Positions 10,035-19,515 of a stretch of 64,000 nt of DNA are shown here, one piece after another. Origin of the DNA: Qipengyuania sediminis (lineage in GTDB: Bacteria > Pseudomonadota > Alphaproteobacteria > Sphingomonadales > Sphingomonadaceae). Each line of letters starts with the position of its first letter. Within the stretch, counting starts at the first letter, position 1. The DNA lies in the NCBI RefSeq assembly GCF_004358425.1, contig NZ_CP037948.1, positions 1,116,001 to 1,180,000 of the forward strand, in the 5' to 3' direction. The notes under the pieces were generated by a model, which searched no databases, was not told the DNA's origin, and was given only the letters and a program-made list of their open reading frames with translations. The position numbers and the translations under genes were made by a program.

Positions 10035-10035
10035 C

Positions 10036-12240
10036 TCACGACACCTTCGGCATACGGCCGATCAGATCGTCGATCTGCCCGGCCAGCTCGTTCAGCGGTT
10101 CCAGCGCAGCGGAGAGGCGATCCACGGCGTTACCGAGTGCGAGGTCGATTCTGCCGACCTGCTCGTTGAGATGCGCCGCATGCTCGGCGGACGCCGACTT
10201 GATCTGCTCCAGCGTCGTCGCGAGCGCGCGGTCGACACCCTCGAATCGCTCGCGATAATCCGACCATGCCCTCGTCGCGCTGTCGGCCGTCGCACCCAGC
10301 CGATCGCCGATCGTGCCGATCGCCTGCCGATGCGCCTCTGCGGCTTTGGCGTGGGTGTCCAGGGCATCGCCCGTCCGGGCGGTAGCATTGCCGATCATCT
10401 CGCTGGCGAGCCGAATGGGATTGGCGGCGACCTGCATATCGTTCGCCGCACGCGTCAGCGTTACAGCGACACCCTGCGTGTCTTGGCCGACCTGCGTCAG
10501 GCGGGTCGCATGGTCATCGGACGCGCGGGCGGATCGTTCAATACTCGTGGCAAGTTCCTCCATCCTGCCGGCAGTGGTCCGGAGGGTGGCGACGAGACCG
10601 CCACTCGCCGCCTCGAAGCGCTCGCCGAAGTCCGCGAAGGCCTTGGTCATGACGCGGGTGCTCTCCTCGGCGGCCTTTCCGATTGCCGCATCAATCGCTT
10701 GCGTCATGCCGGACGCGGCGCGAACCGTGCCCTGCTCCAGCGCCGCCGCGGCACGTTCAAGGACGTCGGCGTTCCGCTCGGCGGTGGCGGCGGCACCGTC
10801 GCGCAGGCTTGTCCCCATCTCTGCAATCTGACCGCGCACCTGATCGAACGATTCACGAATGCCTGCGCTGGCGTCAGTAAAGTTCGCGAGGGCGGCGCGC
10901 ACGCCCGCACCGCTTTCCTCGGTCGCGCTTCGCACGGCTTCGCGAACAGCCGCCACCAGATCGCCGGTGGCTGCGACCGACGCAGCCCGCACCTCATCGC
11001 CCATCGCACGCATCGCGCCCCGCTGGTCGTCGGCGATGGCCTGATAGGCAGCGCGCTCTTCAGCGACATGGGCGGCGGCGCGCGTTGAAGCCGCCTCGGA
11101 TTGCTCGACTAAGCGGTCGGCCATGCCCTCGATCCGCTCGTTCAAAGTCGCGAATGCTCGACCGATGCTGTCCGAGGCAGCGAGGAAATCACGCGCTGCC
11201 GAGGCGATTTGATCGCTGGCCGCCTGGCTGCTGCCCTCCAGCCGGTCGTTCACGCCGGCGAGACGCTCGGTCATCGTGGTCAGCGCGCCGGCCAGCGCCT
11301 GCATCTCGCCGCCCGCCTGGCGGCTGAGCGCTTCGCCGAATTCGCGACCGATCTCATTGAAGCTGCCGCTCTTGAAATCGTCGATACTGGCCTGGATGCC
11401 ACCAAGCGCGCCGATCATCGGCCCCATCTGACGTTCTAGATTGTCGCCGATGGCCAGCGCCAGATCATGGCTGAAGGTTTTAATCGCCGCGGTCTGCTCG
11501 CGCGCCTCGTGCAGCTGCAGCGCCGCGATCCGCTGCGCAGGAGAAAACAGCGTGCCGAGATCGAGCAACTCGACGATCTTTTCGAGCTTGCCTTGGGTCG
11601 ACGCATGCCAGCGGCGGTCGACGACGCGCAGAACGATCGAGGCCGCGACGCCGGCGATCGAAGTCCAGAACTTTACGGACGTGATTTCCAGAAGGCGTAT
11701 CAGCGCCTCCGTCATCCCGCCTGTGCCTTGCCCGCTTTGCAGCGCGACGACGGTCGCAGTGAGGGCCGCTACAATGCCCAGGAAGGTGAATGTGAGGCCG
11801 ACCGCGACGAAGATGTTCGCCCACCAAGCAAGGATGCGCGTGTCGTCCCCGAGATGAAGGAAGTATCCGTCCGACCGGGCCGTGGCTCGCATCGGCGTCT
11901 CGGTTTCGTCGAGGATCGTCTCGCGAAATTCCTTCCATGCCAGTCGCAACTCCTGGCTTCGAACACCTCCGGCGCTCATCGCATTATTGATCGACTCGAA
12001 ATTGTCGACGAAAGCCTGTTGGGAAGCATCCGTCCCGTCCGCTTCCTCTATCGGCGCCAAGGCTGCGAGCCGATCATTCAGCTCTCGCGTGACCGGCACA
12101 TGAAATCGCTGCCGATTGCGGACGACAATGATTGCGCACCAGATCAGAATGCCGAGCGAAATCCAGATCGCCGCCCACGGATTGCCGAAGATCGCGACGA
12201 CCGCCTCGTTCAGCGGATTAATCGATACCTGTTCCCCCAA
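10036..12240 (-). CDS. zorA: Zorya ZorA, MotA/ExbB-like stator with long helical tail
   Basis: A 734-aa stator protein. Transmembrane segments are visible near residues 22-40, 138-166 and 191-207, with the GLTFTFLGIVAAL segment typical of the MotA/TolQ/ExbB channel. Residues from about 250 to 734 form one long Ala/Glu/Arg-rich helical region with heptad-like repeats, the cytoplasmic tail that in Zorya extends from the stator and carries the signal inwards. Local likeness to chemoreceptor coiled coils is composition only. The only usable start is TTG at 12240: an in-frame stop lies about 20 bases upstream and the nearby ATG at 12256 is in another frame. A 122-bp gap separates it from mcrC; it may hold a promoter but I see no clear one. 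Confidence 0.92.
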   Translation of the reverse strand: MGEQVSINPLNEAVVAIFGNPWAAIWISLGILIWCAIIVVRNRQRFHVPVTRELNDRLAALAPIEEADGTDASQQAFVDNFESINNAMSAGGVRSQELRLAWKEFRETILDETETPMRATARSDGYFLHLGDDTRILAWWANIFVAVGLTFTFLGIVAALTATVVALQSGQGTGGMTEALIRLLEITSVKFWTSIAGVAASIVLRVVDRRWHASTQGKLEKIVELLDLGTLFSPAQRIAALQLHEAREQTAAIKTFSHDLALAIGDNLERQMGPMIGALGGIQASIDDFKSGSFNEIGREFGEALSRQAGGEMQALAGALTTMTERLAGVNDRLEGSSQAASDQIASAARDFLAASDSIGRAFATLNERIEGMADRLVEQSEAASTRAAAHVAEERAAYQAIADDQRGAMRAMGDEVRAASVAATGDLVAAVREAVRSATEESGAGVRAALANFTDASAGIRESFDQVRGQIAEMGTSLRDGAAATAERNADVLERAAAALEQGTVRAASGMTQAIDAAIGKAAEESTRVMTKAFADFGERFEAASGGLVATLRTTAGRMEELATSIERSARASDDHATRLTQVGQDTQGVAVTLTRAANDMQVAANPIRLASEMIGNATARTGDALDTHAKAAEAHRQAIGTIGDRLGATADSATRAWSDYRERFEGVDRALATTLEQIKSASAEHAAHLNEQVGRIDLALGNAVDRLSAALEPLNELAGQIDDLIGRMPKVS

Positions 12241-12362
12241 CGTCTTGAACCCCCATGCGCTTTACCGACGTGTGGGACAGCGGCGGCGATGTGGGAAGAC
12301 CAAATGATCCACGTTGACGACGCTGCCGGAAATCAGAGGTGAATACCTTCGATCTGGATGTT

Positions 12363-13695
12363 TCAGATCGATGAGGTGGAGAAGCCCCCTGTTTCGACCA
12401 TCGTCGCATTTTCACGATCGATAATCCCCCGCAAGCGGTCCGGAAGGTGATCCGAAACGCTTATGTCGATCGTCGCGGTATCCAGCGCATCATGGCTGTC
12501 ACTTATCCGGTGAGAGGCGATGACTCCTTGGAGGGCACCGACTCCGGCATGGTGCGGATAGAGCAGCGTCAGCCTGCCGCAGCGATAGAGCCGGGCATAG
12601 GCCATCATCTGATAGACGTCGGCCTGCGATACGCCCTGCTTGGGATCGTCGATCCGCGCGGCGATGCGCTTCCACTTGGTGTCGATGACCTGCACGACAA
12701 CGTCGCCGCGCTTGATGAGGATATCCGGCCGCGTCTGGAACAGGCCGCGCCGGTCGTCAGTCTCGAGGCAGTAGAGCCGGCCGCCTTGGATGACGACGCG
12801 AAGGTCGGTGTCGGCCAGCGCGCGCCGGAGCATCCGTGCGACATATTCCTCGAACAGCGTGTTCATCTCGAACAGGAGCGAGAAGCCATCGCTGCCGCCG
12901 TCCGACGTGGTCTGGAAGCGGTCGCCCAGCAGGAGCCGCGCCAAGTTGAGCAACTGGCGCCAGCGGGCATTGGTTCGATCCAGCGTAACCTCGTCCCACC
13001 GCAGCGCTGTGACCGGCACGTCGGTGATATCGGCGTAGACGAAGGCCAGCTCACGCAACCGTCGCCGGTTGTCGGTGGTGCGGGCGATGCGCGACAGCCG
13101 GAGGACGGCCGCCTTCATGATGCGGTTGAGCGCAATGTCCGGGGTCAGCGCGTCGAACCGGCAGGCCAGCCGCGACGGCTCGACCGCCAGCGCGGTGAAC
13201 TGGCGCGTCACGTTCAGCCGCCCGCGTAGGGTCGGCAGGTCATCGGCATGCTCGATGTAGCGGCGCGGCATCCCCTGCCGCACGGCATCGACCAGCTTTT
13301 CCGAGAAGAGGCGGATCAAGATCTCGAGCAGCGTCTCACGCTGCCAGTCGAGCGCGGTGACCTGGCCCGCGTCGATCTTCAGATCGAGTGCGACCGCCAG
13401 CATGTGGACGAGCCGGCGGCGTATGTTCCCCGTCGTCTCGACATCGTTTCCACCGGGAACGTCGATCTTGGGCAGGATTTCGAGCGCACAGCCCTGCGCC
13501 GCGATGACGCCGACCACACCCCGTGCGCGCAGACCCTTGCGCCCGTGCTCGAGGACGCCGCCTCCGCCGCGGCCGGCCAAGGGCGACGCTTCTGCGACCG
13601 CCGCGATCCGATTCAGCGGCGGCTGCCGGAATTTCGCGCGCGGAGTTCGCCCCGTAGCGGATCGTTTCCCATTCGAGGATCGTTCGGCGGATCAC
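12363..13695 (-). pseudogene. mcrC: McrC, type IV restriction nuclease subunit (apparent frameshift)
   Basis: McrC is the nuclease partner of the McrB motor, which cuts modified DNA. The natural start is GTG at 13695, overlapping the mcrB stop as GTGA; from there the frame encodes a typical McrC N-terminus (IRRTILEWETIRYG). Family-like sequence then continues in the next frame (NRIAAVAEASPLAGRGGG) from about 13615 onward, so one extra base lies near 13613-13628. The downstream frame is open to the end and includes the PD-(D/E)XK core RPDILIKRG...VIDTKWK. A TTG at 13580 could restart translation but would lose about 38 residues. Either the gene is inactivated, or a truncated McrC is made, or the read contains an error. 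Confidence 0.8.
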
Positions 13696-16600
13696 CCCTC
13701 GGCGAAGCCGTCGTAGGAGAAGGTATCCCGCACGCTCCAACGATGACGCGGCGCGGCATCCTCGTCTCCGCCCAGACCCTTCGGCGCCTTGAGCCGGCGG
13801 CGGTCGATGAACCGGCCCTCGCGATCACCCTCGCCATCGTCACCATCGCCGAGCACCGCCGCCACCTTGGCCCAATCCTCGTAGAAATATTCGGCGAGCA
13901 GCGGGATGACCTTGTGGCGCATCACCTCATCGACATCGGCACGGGTCGCGCAGTGGATGAAATATGCGTGGCCGATCTGATGCTCGCGATCGAACAGATA
14001 CTCGATCCGCTCGTTGATCGTGGCGAGCAGACTGGCAAGGTCGATACCCTCGACCGGCTTGAGCAGGCTGGCGTCCGGCATCAGCTCGCGGAACTCGAAT
14101 CGGCGGCGCAGCGCGGTGTCGAGCAGCGCGATCGAGCGGTCGGCGGTGTTCATCGTGCCGACGATATGCAGGTTGGCAGGCAGGCCGAACATTTCGCCTG
14201 AATAAGGCAGCCGCAGTTTCAGGGCGTTGACCCGGCCCAGCCGCTTGTCCGGTTCGATCAGCGTGATGAGTTCGCCGAAGACCTTGGACATATTGGCGCG
14301 ATTGATCTCGTCGATCACCAGCACGAAGGGCAGATCGCTGGCACTATCAGTCGCCCGCTCGCCGAACACGAGGCCATCCAGCGCGTCCCAGTCGATTGCT
14401 GCCCGGTCCAGTTGATAGGTGGAATGCCGCCGGAATTGCCGTGGATAGAAGGTGTCTCGCGCGATCGGCTCGGCGGCCTGCCAGAGCCATTCGACCGGTC
14501 GCCGGTGCGGGTGATAAGCTGCCGCTCCGTCGAAGAAATAGTCGCCGGCGACGCGGCCTACCGCCTGAACCAGATCGCGGCCGTCCGACAGCACCACATA
14601 GTCGCCCGGCTGCATGGCGGCGCGGAACGTGTACATCATCTCGATATTGGGATCCTTGCCGGTCGCGGCCGGATCGACGGTTTCCTGCCAGTGCCGCTTG
14701 ATCTCCGAGAAACTATCGAACTGTTCCGGTGACCAATCGATCTCGCCACCCCAGCCGAGATGGATCAGACCCCGGTCCAGGCCTTCGCGAATGCGATCTT
14801 CCTCATCACCACGGCGCCCTAGCGCGATCTTGAATACCGCCTTGCTGCGATCGAGATGGACGGGCTCGCCGCTGCGCTCGGCCAGCCGCGCGCGTTCGCT
14901 GATCTGCTTAAACAAGCCGTCACGCGGCACGAGGCGGAACCCGCCAGTTGCGGCGCGGTCGGAATCGTTATCGCCCTCCGTCGCCCCGTCTGGCCCCGTC
15001 GTTGGACGAAGGCCTTCCACGAAATCCTCATAGGCCATCGACTGGTGGAAGGTGACGAACTCGATCCGCTTGGCGTCGGCCAGCGCCCGATACTTCGCCA
15101 TCAATTCCTCGCGGTCCTGCGGAACGTCCTCGCCGCACAGTCGCACGGCGTGCTCCGCTGTGGCGAAGGTCTTGCCGGTTCCCGGTGGGCCGTAGAGAAT
15201 CAGGTTGGTCGTATCGGTCATCGTGGGCATTCCATCGGTATCCGGTTGGAGTGATACGGCGGCGGTTGGCTGGCAGGTCACCCAGATGAACCCCTGGACG
15301 TCCCACAGATCGCGGGGGCGCCACTGCCATTCGTCCCGCATGACGGCGAAGATCGCTTTCGCGAGCGCAACGGTGCGATCGTATTCGGCAGCGGTCAGAG
15401 GGTTCCAGCCGTAGAGCTTCTGATCGAGCAGCAGCGTCCCGGCGTTGTTGAAGGGTACGGTTCGCACGAAGACACTGTCGGCAGGACGAACGAGGGCGAG
15501 GATCAGCGAGGCGAAGATCCGACTGTCGCCATAGGGCTTGCTGCTCTGGCCCGCTTCCATGATCGGCCAGACGGCATCGACGAAGGCCCGCGCAGCGGCT
15601 CCCGGCGGGGCGGTCGATCGCGCAAGCGCCCCTGCGGCCGCTTCGAACGCACCGCCGGTTTCGGCGCGCCACCGGGCGAGCGATTGATAGGTTTTGAAGT
15701 AGCCCAGCAGATTGTGCTGTTTGCTGGCTGTCAGATCGAGCAGCGCGCTGCCGAGCGCAACATCGTCATCCGTCGAGTGGTTGAGCACGAGACGCTCGGC
15801 CTCGGCGATGATGGGGCGTTTGTAATCATCTTCTTCATCGGCGTAGCTGCTCGGCTGGTCGAAGGCCGTGAAATCCGGGAAGCTGGCCATGAAGGCGACG
15901 CGCAGCCGCTCCAGCGCAGCGCGATCCAGCGAGAGGCTGCTTGCGATCTCGCCGTTCGGTGGGACACCGATTTCCCGTGCGATTGCCGGGTCTAGCTCGT
16001 AGCGAACCAGCTTCTGCTTGCCGTAGCCGACGTAATTCACCGCGCCACCATGAAGCGACTGAACGCGGGCGGGCCGACCATCGACGAGCATCGCGCGCGC
16101 CACGTCGGCAAGCCGGTCGACCTCGATCGCCTCATCGGCCTTGTTGCTCGCGCCAACCGGTTTGATCCGATAAGCTGATTTGCCGGTCGTTCGGTTATGG
16201 TTGAGCACGGGCTTGAAAGCCGCACCCGCTTCATCGAACAATATGAATGCCCGACTGGCGGTGACCTTTTCGGCTGTACCATCCAACGTGAAACGCAGAA
16301 CTGTTGCGGAGCTCTGGTCGGCGCCGATCCGCTCCGGCGCGCCGACGTCCGCCATCTCCAGGAATTTGGGTCCGGTCAGCGCCTGACAGATATTCGGCCA
16401 CGCCTGGTTGAGACCGAGTGCGCCGTTCACGTCGCGGACGAGGATATCGACGGTGTCGATGTCGCGCTCCCGGCCGTCCTCGATATAATGCTCAAGGACA
16501 TATTGGCGAATGCGGTCGGCATCGCGGTCGCCACGTTCGCCGGTCAGGAACTGGCCATATTGGCCAAGCCATGAACGCCAGCTCGACAACCGCCTTTCCG

Positions 16601-16853
16601 GCTTTTCGGATTGCGGCATCAACACGCGAAATGCGGTTCCGCTCGCGAGGGCATCCTCTCGGAGGTCTTTGAGTTTCTGGCGCAGCTGTTCGAACCGATC
16701 GGCGCGCCACGCGGCTTCCAGATCCGAGTGGGGCGACCCCAGCTGGGCCATATTGTTTTCGATTGTGCGAACGGCATGAACGCGGGTGTTCCGTCCGCTG
16801 ACGGTCTTGGCTCCGCCGGCTTCAAGCCAAGCCTTGAACTCTGCGTCCTGCAC
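13692..16853 (-). CDS. mcrB: McrB-like AAA+ GTPase with EVE-like insertion
   Basis: A 1053-aa motor of the McrBC type IV restriction family. Walker A GPPGTGKT lies at about residues 555-562, Walker B LVIDEINRAN at 845-853, the GTMNTADRS sensor at 899-907 and the RRRFEF arginine region near 916-921. Between Walker A and B, at roughly 668-815, sits an inserted domain that looks like an EVE/PUA fold (AVFKIALGRR, IHLGWGG, MQPGDYVVL, AVGRVAGDYFF, VEWLW). EVE domains are known readers of modified bases, so this may be the target-recognition part. The N-terminal 545 residues match nothing I can name. The gene follows a small ORF by 15 bp and overlaps mcrC. Confidence 0.85.
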   Translation of the reverse strand: MQDAEFKAWLEAGGAKTVSGRNTRVHAVRTIENNMAQLGSPHSDLEAAWRADRFEQLRQKLKDLREDALASGTAFRVLMPQSEKPERRLSSWRSWLGQYGQFLTGERGDRDADRIRQYVLEHYIEDGRERDIDTVDILVRDVNGALGLNQAWPNICQALTGPKFLEMADVGAPERIGADQSSATVLRFTLDGTAEKVTASRAFILFDEAGAAFKPVLNHNRTTGKSAYRIKPVGASNKADEAIEVDRLADVARAMLVDGRPARVQSLHGGAVNYVGYGKQKLVRYELDPAIAREIGVPPNGEIASSLSLDRAALERLRVAFMASFPDFTAFDQPSSYADEEDDYKRPIIAEAERLVLNHSTDDDVALGSALLDLTASKQHNLLGYFKTYQSLARWRAETGGAFEAAAGALARSTAPPGAAARAFVDAVWPIMEAGQSSKPYGDSRIFASLILALVRPADSVFVRTVPFNNAGTLLLDQKLYGWNPLTAAEYDRTVALAKAIFAVMRDEWQWRPRDLWDVQGFIWVTCQPTAAVSLQPDTDGMPTMTDTTNLILYGPPGTGKTFATAEHAVRLCGEDVPQDREELMAKYRALADAKRIEFVTFHQSMAYEDFVEGLRPTTGPDGATEGDNDSDRAATGGFRLVPRDGLFKQISERARLAERSGEPVHLDRSKAVFKIALGRRGDEEDRIREGLDRGLIHLGWGGEIDWSPEQFDSFSEIKRHWQETVDPAATGKDPNIEMMYTFRAAMQPGDYVVLSDGRDLVQAVGRVAGDYFFDGAAAYHPHRRPVEWLWQAAEPIARDTFYPRQFRRHSTYQLDRAAIDWDALDGLVFGERATDSASDLPFVLVIDEINRANMSKVFGELITLIEPDKRLGRVNALKLRLPYSGEMFGLPANLHIVGTMNTADRSIALLDTALRRRFEFRELMPDASLLKPVEGIDLASLLATINERIEYLFDREHQIGHAYFIHCATRADVDEVMRHKVIPLLAEYFYEDWAKVAAVLGDGDDGEGDREGRFIDRRRLKAPKGLGGDEDAAPRHRWSVRDTFSYDGFAEG

Positions 16854-16868
16854 CTGTTTCGCCTGTCC

Positions 16869-17255
16869 TCAGATTTCCGGTTGGCCGTTTTCCAGCCAGT
16901 CACGCCCACGTTCGGTCAGCACGAACGCCGCATACAATCCCGGCTCGAAGGCGAGATACCCGTCGCGCTCCAGGCGGCTGATGACCGACCGATCCATCCA
17001 CAGCCGCTGCCGGTCGAGCGGCAGGCCGACTGCCGTGAGTCGGTCGCTGCCTGCGATCCGGACATAGGCGCGAAGGTGCGCGAGGTTGTACCGCGTCTCG
17101 GATTTTTCCGCCGCGGGGGTGTTCTCGTGCCACCAAGCCAAGTCGTTTGCGCCCGAGCGCGGCCCGTTCTTGATCTCCGCCGCCGCGAACCCGCAACCCA
17201 GCCGTGCGACCTCCTCGTCAATGACCCGCCGGGCCTCCGCCTGTTTCAGCCGCAT
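16869..17255 (-). CDS. Small unknown protein, possible winged helix
   Basis: A 128-aa protein I do not recognise. The C-terminal half reads like a winged helix (MDRSVISRLERDGYLAFEPGLY followed by a beta-hairpin and VLTERGRDWL), while the N-terminal half is rich in charged residues and contains a WWHENT segment. It is 11 bp after the DUF2779 gene and 15 bp before mcrB, so it belongs to the same transcript and may be a component or small regulator of this nuclease block. Confidence 0.6.
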   Translation of the reverse strand: MRLKQAEARRVIDEEVARLGCGFAAAEIKNGPRSGANDLAWWHENTPAAEKSETRYNLAHLRAYVRIAGSDRLTAVGLPLDRQRLWMDRSVISRLERDGYLAFEPGLYAAFVLTERGRDWLENGQPEI

Positions 17256-17266
17256 GCTGCCGCCCC

Positions 17267-18754
17267 TTATTCAGCTAGGGCGGCGCACAAGCGTCGTGCC
17301 AGCACGATCATCGCCTCGGTGTCGCGACCACAATAGGCGCGCAGCGCGGCGTCCAGCGCCAGCCGGCGTTCGGCTGTGCAATCCGGGTCGATCGCCTCGG
17401 CATAGGCTTCCTGCGCGCTGCCGCCGTCCTTCACTTCGAGCGTGGCGTAATCCAGTTCGGCGGCGATCGTCGGCAGCACAGCCTTGATCGACCAGCTTCC
17501 GCGCTGGTCTCTGTGATACCAGTTCGCGCGGGTCACCGGCAGCAAGTCGACGACGCGCGCCGCCATCGCGGTCAGCGCGTCGGCAAGGTCCGGGAACGCG
17601 GCGGCCAGTTCGAGGATACGCCCCTTTTCGAAGCTGGCGTTGTAGCCGATGATTGCGCCCGTGGGCGGCACCATCTCGACCAGCGCTTCGGCGCACGCGC
17701 GGCGAGGATCACTCCCATCGAGGCTGAGAAACTCGCGATGGTCGATGGCACCGTCCGCCGTCTCGACGTGGGCCGAAAACTGGAACGGCACCTGCTGATA
17801 GGGGCGCGTGCCGACCCAGCGCGGGACGGCGAAGCCGATCGTCTCGAAATCGAGCCAGGTGCGCGGGAAAGCCCAGCCGGCCATCGCTGCGCGGGCGCCC
17901 TCGACATCGTGATAGACCTCGCCCGACACGGTCGCGCGGTGGACGCGGGTGTGGACGGCATTGGTCAGCGCAGCGGGGTTAACGGCCAGCAGATCGACGA
18001 TGCCCTGCTCCATCCAGCGCTTGCCGCCGCCATGCGGCAGGACAGATACGGGCCATTCCGGCCCGGCGGGTAGCGCCGCATGGCAATAGCTGGCGAACTC
18101 GCACGGAAACGGTGCATCACAATGGGCGCCGGGCGCGGTGTTAGGTTCGGCACCGGCCAGCGTCGCCCGCGCGGCGGCGACAGTATCGGCCCGACCGGCG
18201 ACGATCGGCTCGGCCTGCGCCATCAGATCGACGTCGGCGAACAGGCCGTCGAAATCGCCCTCGCGTTCGAGGACGAAGCTGCTGTCGATATGGCGGATCG
18301 CAGCGCTACTGATCGGCACACCCGCGTGGCGCGCGACCCAGAGTTGGGTGGCAAGATCGCCGACATGATAATCCTTCGCCTTGGTTGAGCTCTTCACCTC
18401 GGCCATGTGCCAGCCATTGGCGCCATCCGGCTCCAGCACGTCGATGCGCACGAGGACGCCTTCATGCTGGAGCGTCGCCTCGAAGATCGGCTGGTCATGA
18501 CCGCCATCAAGCAGTGCCTGCGTCGTGCCGAGCGCCGCCGCGAGGTCCGGTTCGGCCTCGACCATCACCCCATCCGGCAGCAGGGCGCAGGCAATCGCCC
18601 CGACCTCGTGCCCGGTGGCGAAGCGCGCCTCAGCACCTTCGTCCTGCGCGGCCAGCTCTCGACGATGCACGGACAGCCACAAGCGCTTTGGGCATTGCTC
18701 GAACATCGTAATCTTCGACTTGGACAGGCCGAAGCGGCGCGGACGATCGGTCAT
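17267..18754 (-). CDS. DUF2779 double nuclease (Cas4/RecB-like plus DEDD)
   Basis: A 495-aa DUF2779 protein. The ATG at 18754 is chosen because AAGGAGGTG sits just upstream; a longer reading frame exists but its extra 32 residues look non-coding. Two nuclease cores are visible. Residues 20-225 resemble a Cas4/RecB PD-(D/E)XK nuclease: C21 in CPKRLW, D105, EVK at 119-121, then C212, C218 and C224, a four-cysteine arrangement like the Fe-S cluster of Cas4/AddB. Residues 298-490 look like an RNase H-fold DEDD exonuclease: LDFET (D302, E304), GYNASFEKGR near 370-379 and CGRDTEAM (D478). It lies 11 bp after the preceding nuclease-like gene and 11 bp before the small ORF. Confidence 0.75.
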   Translation of the reverse strand: MTDRPRRFGLSKSKITMFEQCPKRLWLSVHRRELAAQDEGAEARFATGHEVGAIACALLPDGVMVEAEPDLAAALGTTQALLDGGHDQPIFEATLQHEGVLVRIDVLEPDGANGWHMAEVKSSTKAKDYHVGDLATQLWVARHAGVPISSAAIRHIDSSFVLEREGDFDGLFADVDLMAQAEPIVAGRADTVAAARATLAGAEPNTAPGAHCDAPFPCEFASYCHAALPAGPEWPVSVLPHGGGKRWMEQGIVDLLAVNPAALTNAVHTRVHRATVSGEVYHDVEGARAAMAGWAFPRTWLDFETIGFAVPRWVGTRPYQQVPFQFSAHVETADGAIDHREFLSLDGSDPRRACAEALVEMVPPTGAIIGYNASFEKGRILELAAAFPDLADALTAMAARVVDLLPVTRANWYHRDQRGSWSIKAVLPTIAAELDYATLEVKDGGSAQEAYAEAIDPDCTAERRLALDAALRAYCGRDTEAMIVLARRLCAALAE

Positions 18755-18765
18755 GGCCACCTCCT

Positions 18766-19515
18766 TCACGGTTGAAAGCGCGCGATGAGCGCGTCGGCAT
18801 GATTGCGGGCATGCCCAGCCCAGCCGGCCAGCCACTCGCGCCAGGAACAAGCGGCGAACCGCACCTCGGCCCCCGCCACGGCGAAAGCGAAGTCGGCGAC
18901 TTCGGCGCGATGGCGTTCGATTGCAGTGGCCGGCGTGAGCGCGGCACCGCGGTGAGAGGGTTCGGCGTAGAGATACAGTAGCACCGGCGCCTTGCCGAGC
19001 CGGCGGCCCTCCGTGACCAGGCCGAAGGCGTGCTTGACCAGCTGGGCGGCGTCCAGACGGTGATAGCCGCCATCACCGGCACGAAGTCGGTCGCGCATCG
19101 CGGTGAACGGCGTCATCCGTTCGCCCCAGACGTCGCGATCATAGGCGTCAGACAATCTGACGGTCTTGGCGTCGCGGAAGGGCTCGAACCGCTTGGATTC
19201 GACGCCGATGACATGGCCCGCAGTCTCGACCGCCGCGTCGAGCCAGGGGTGTCGCCCGCCACGCCACGGGAACCGCATCTGCCGCTCGATATCGACGCGC
19301 GCGGCGGGCCAGTCGAGGTCGGCAAGGCCGGGAAACGGCGGCAAGTAGCGCGGGCGTTCGATGAACCAGCCGAACGCATTGACGGCCAGTGCCGCGCTGC
19401 TCTCCGGGATGTCGAGCTTGCCGCTCTCGATCTCGTTGCCGCCTGCCTTCGTCAAGGCGGCACGAACGAGATGCTCGGGCACGCCGGGCAGGAAGGTAGG
19501 GAGGCGAATCGTCAT
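18766..19515 (-). CDS. Restriction-endonuclease-like protein (PGN_0703-type)
   Basis: A 249-aa protein starting at the ATG that overlaps the WYL gene stop (ATGA). It carries a PD-(D/E)XK-like signature: WLDAAVET with an Asp, then GVESKRFE giving the E-x-K pair, followed by a Tyr/Asp-rich helix. The layout is similar to proteins annotated as PGN_0703 family putative restriction endonucleases. No partner methylase is nearby. The family assignment is from memory of the motif pattern and is moderate. Context suggests one nuclease of the minus-strand defence operon under WYL control. Confidence 0.55.
   Translation of the reverse strand: MTIRLPTFLPGVPEHLVRAALTKAGGNEIESGKLDIPESSAALAVNAFGWFIERPRYLPPFPGLADLDWPAARVDIERQMRFPWRGGRHPWLDAAVETAGHVIGVESKRFEPFRDAKTVRLSDAYDRDVWGERMTPFTAMRDRLRAGDGGYHRLDAAQLVKHAFGLVTEGRRLGKAPVLLYLYAEPSHRGAALTPATAIERHRAEVADFAFAVAGAEVRFAACSWREWLAGWAGHARNHADALIARFQP

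Noticed and set aside
10100-11500. Chemoreceptor (MCP) domain in the ZorA tail
   Set aside because: Only general Ala/Glu coiled-coil composition; no conserved MCP hairpin tip motif.
9267-12240. Flagellar MotA/MotB or ExbB/TolQ pair
   Set aside because: The very long ZorA tail plus adjacent EH-signature and SNF2 genes make Zorya the right call.
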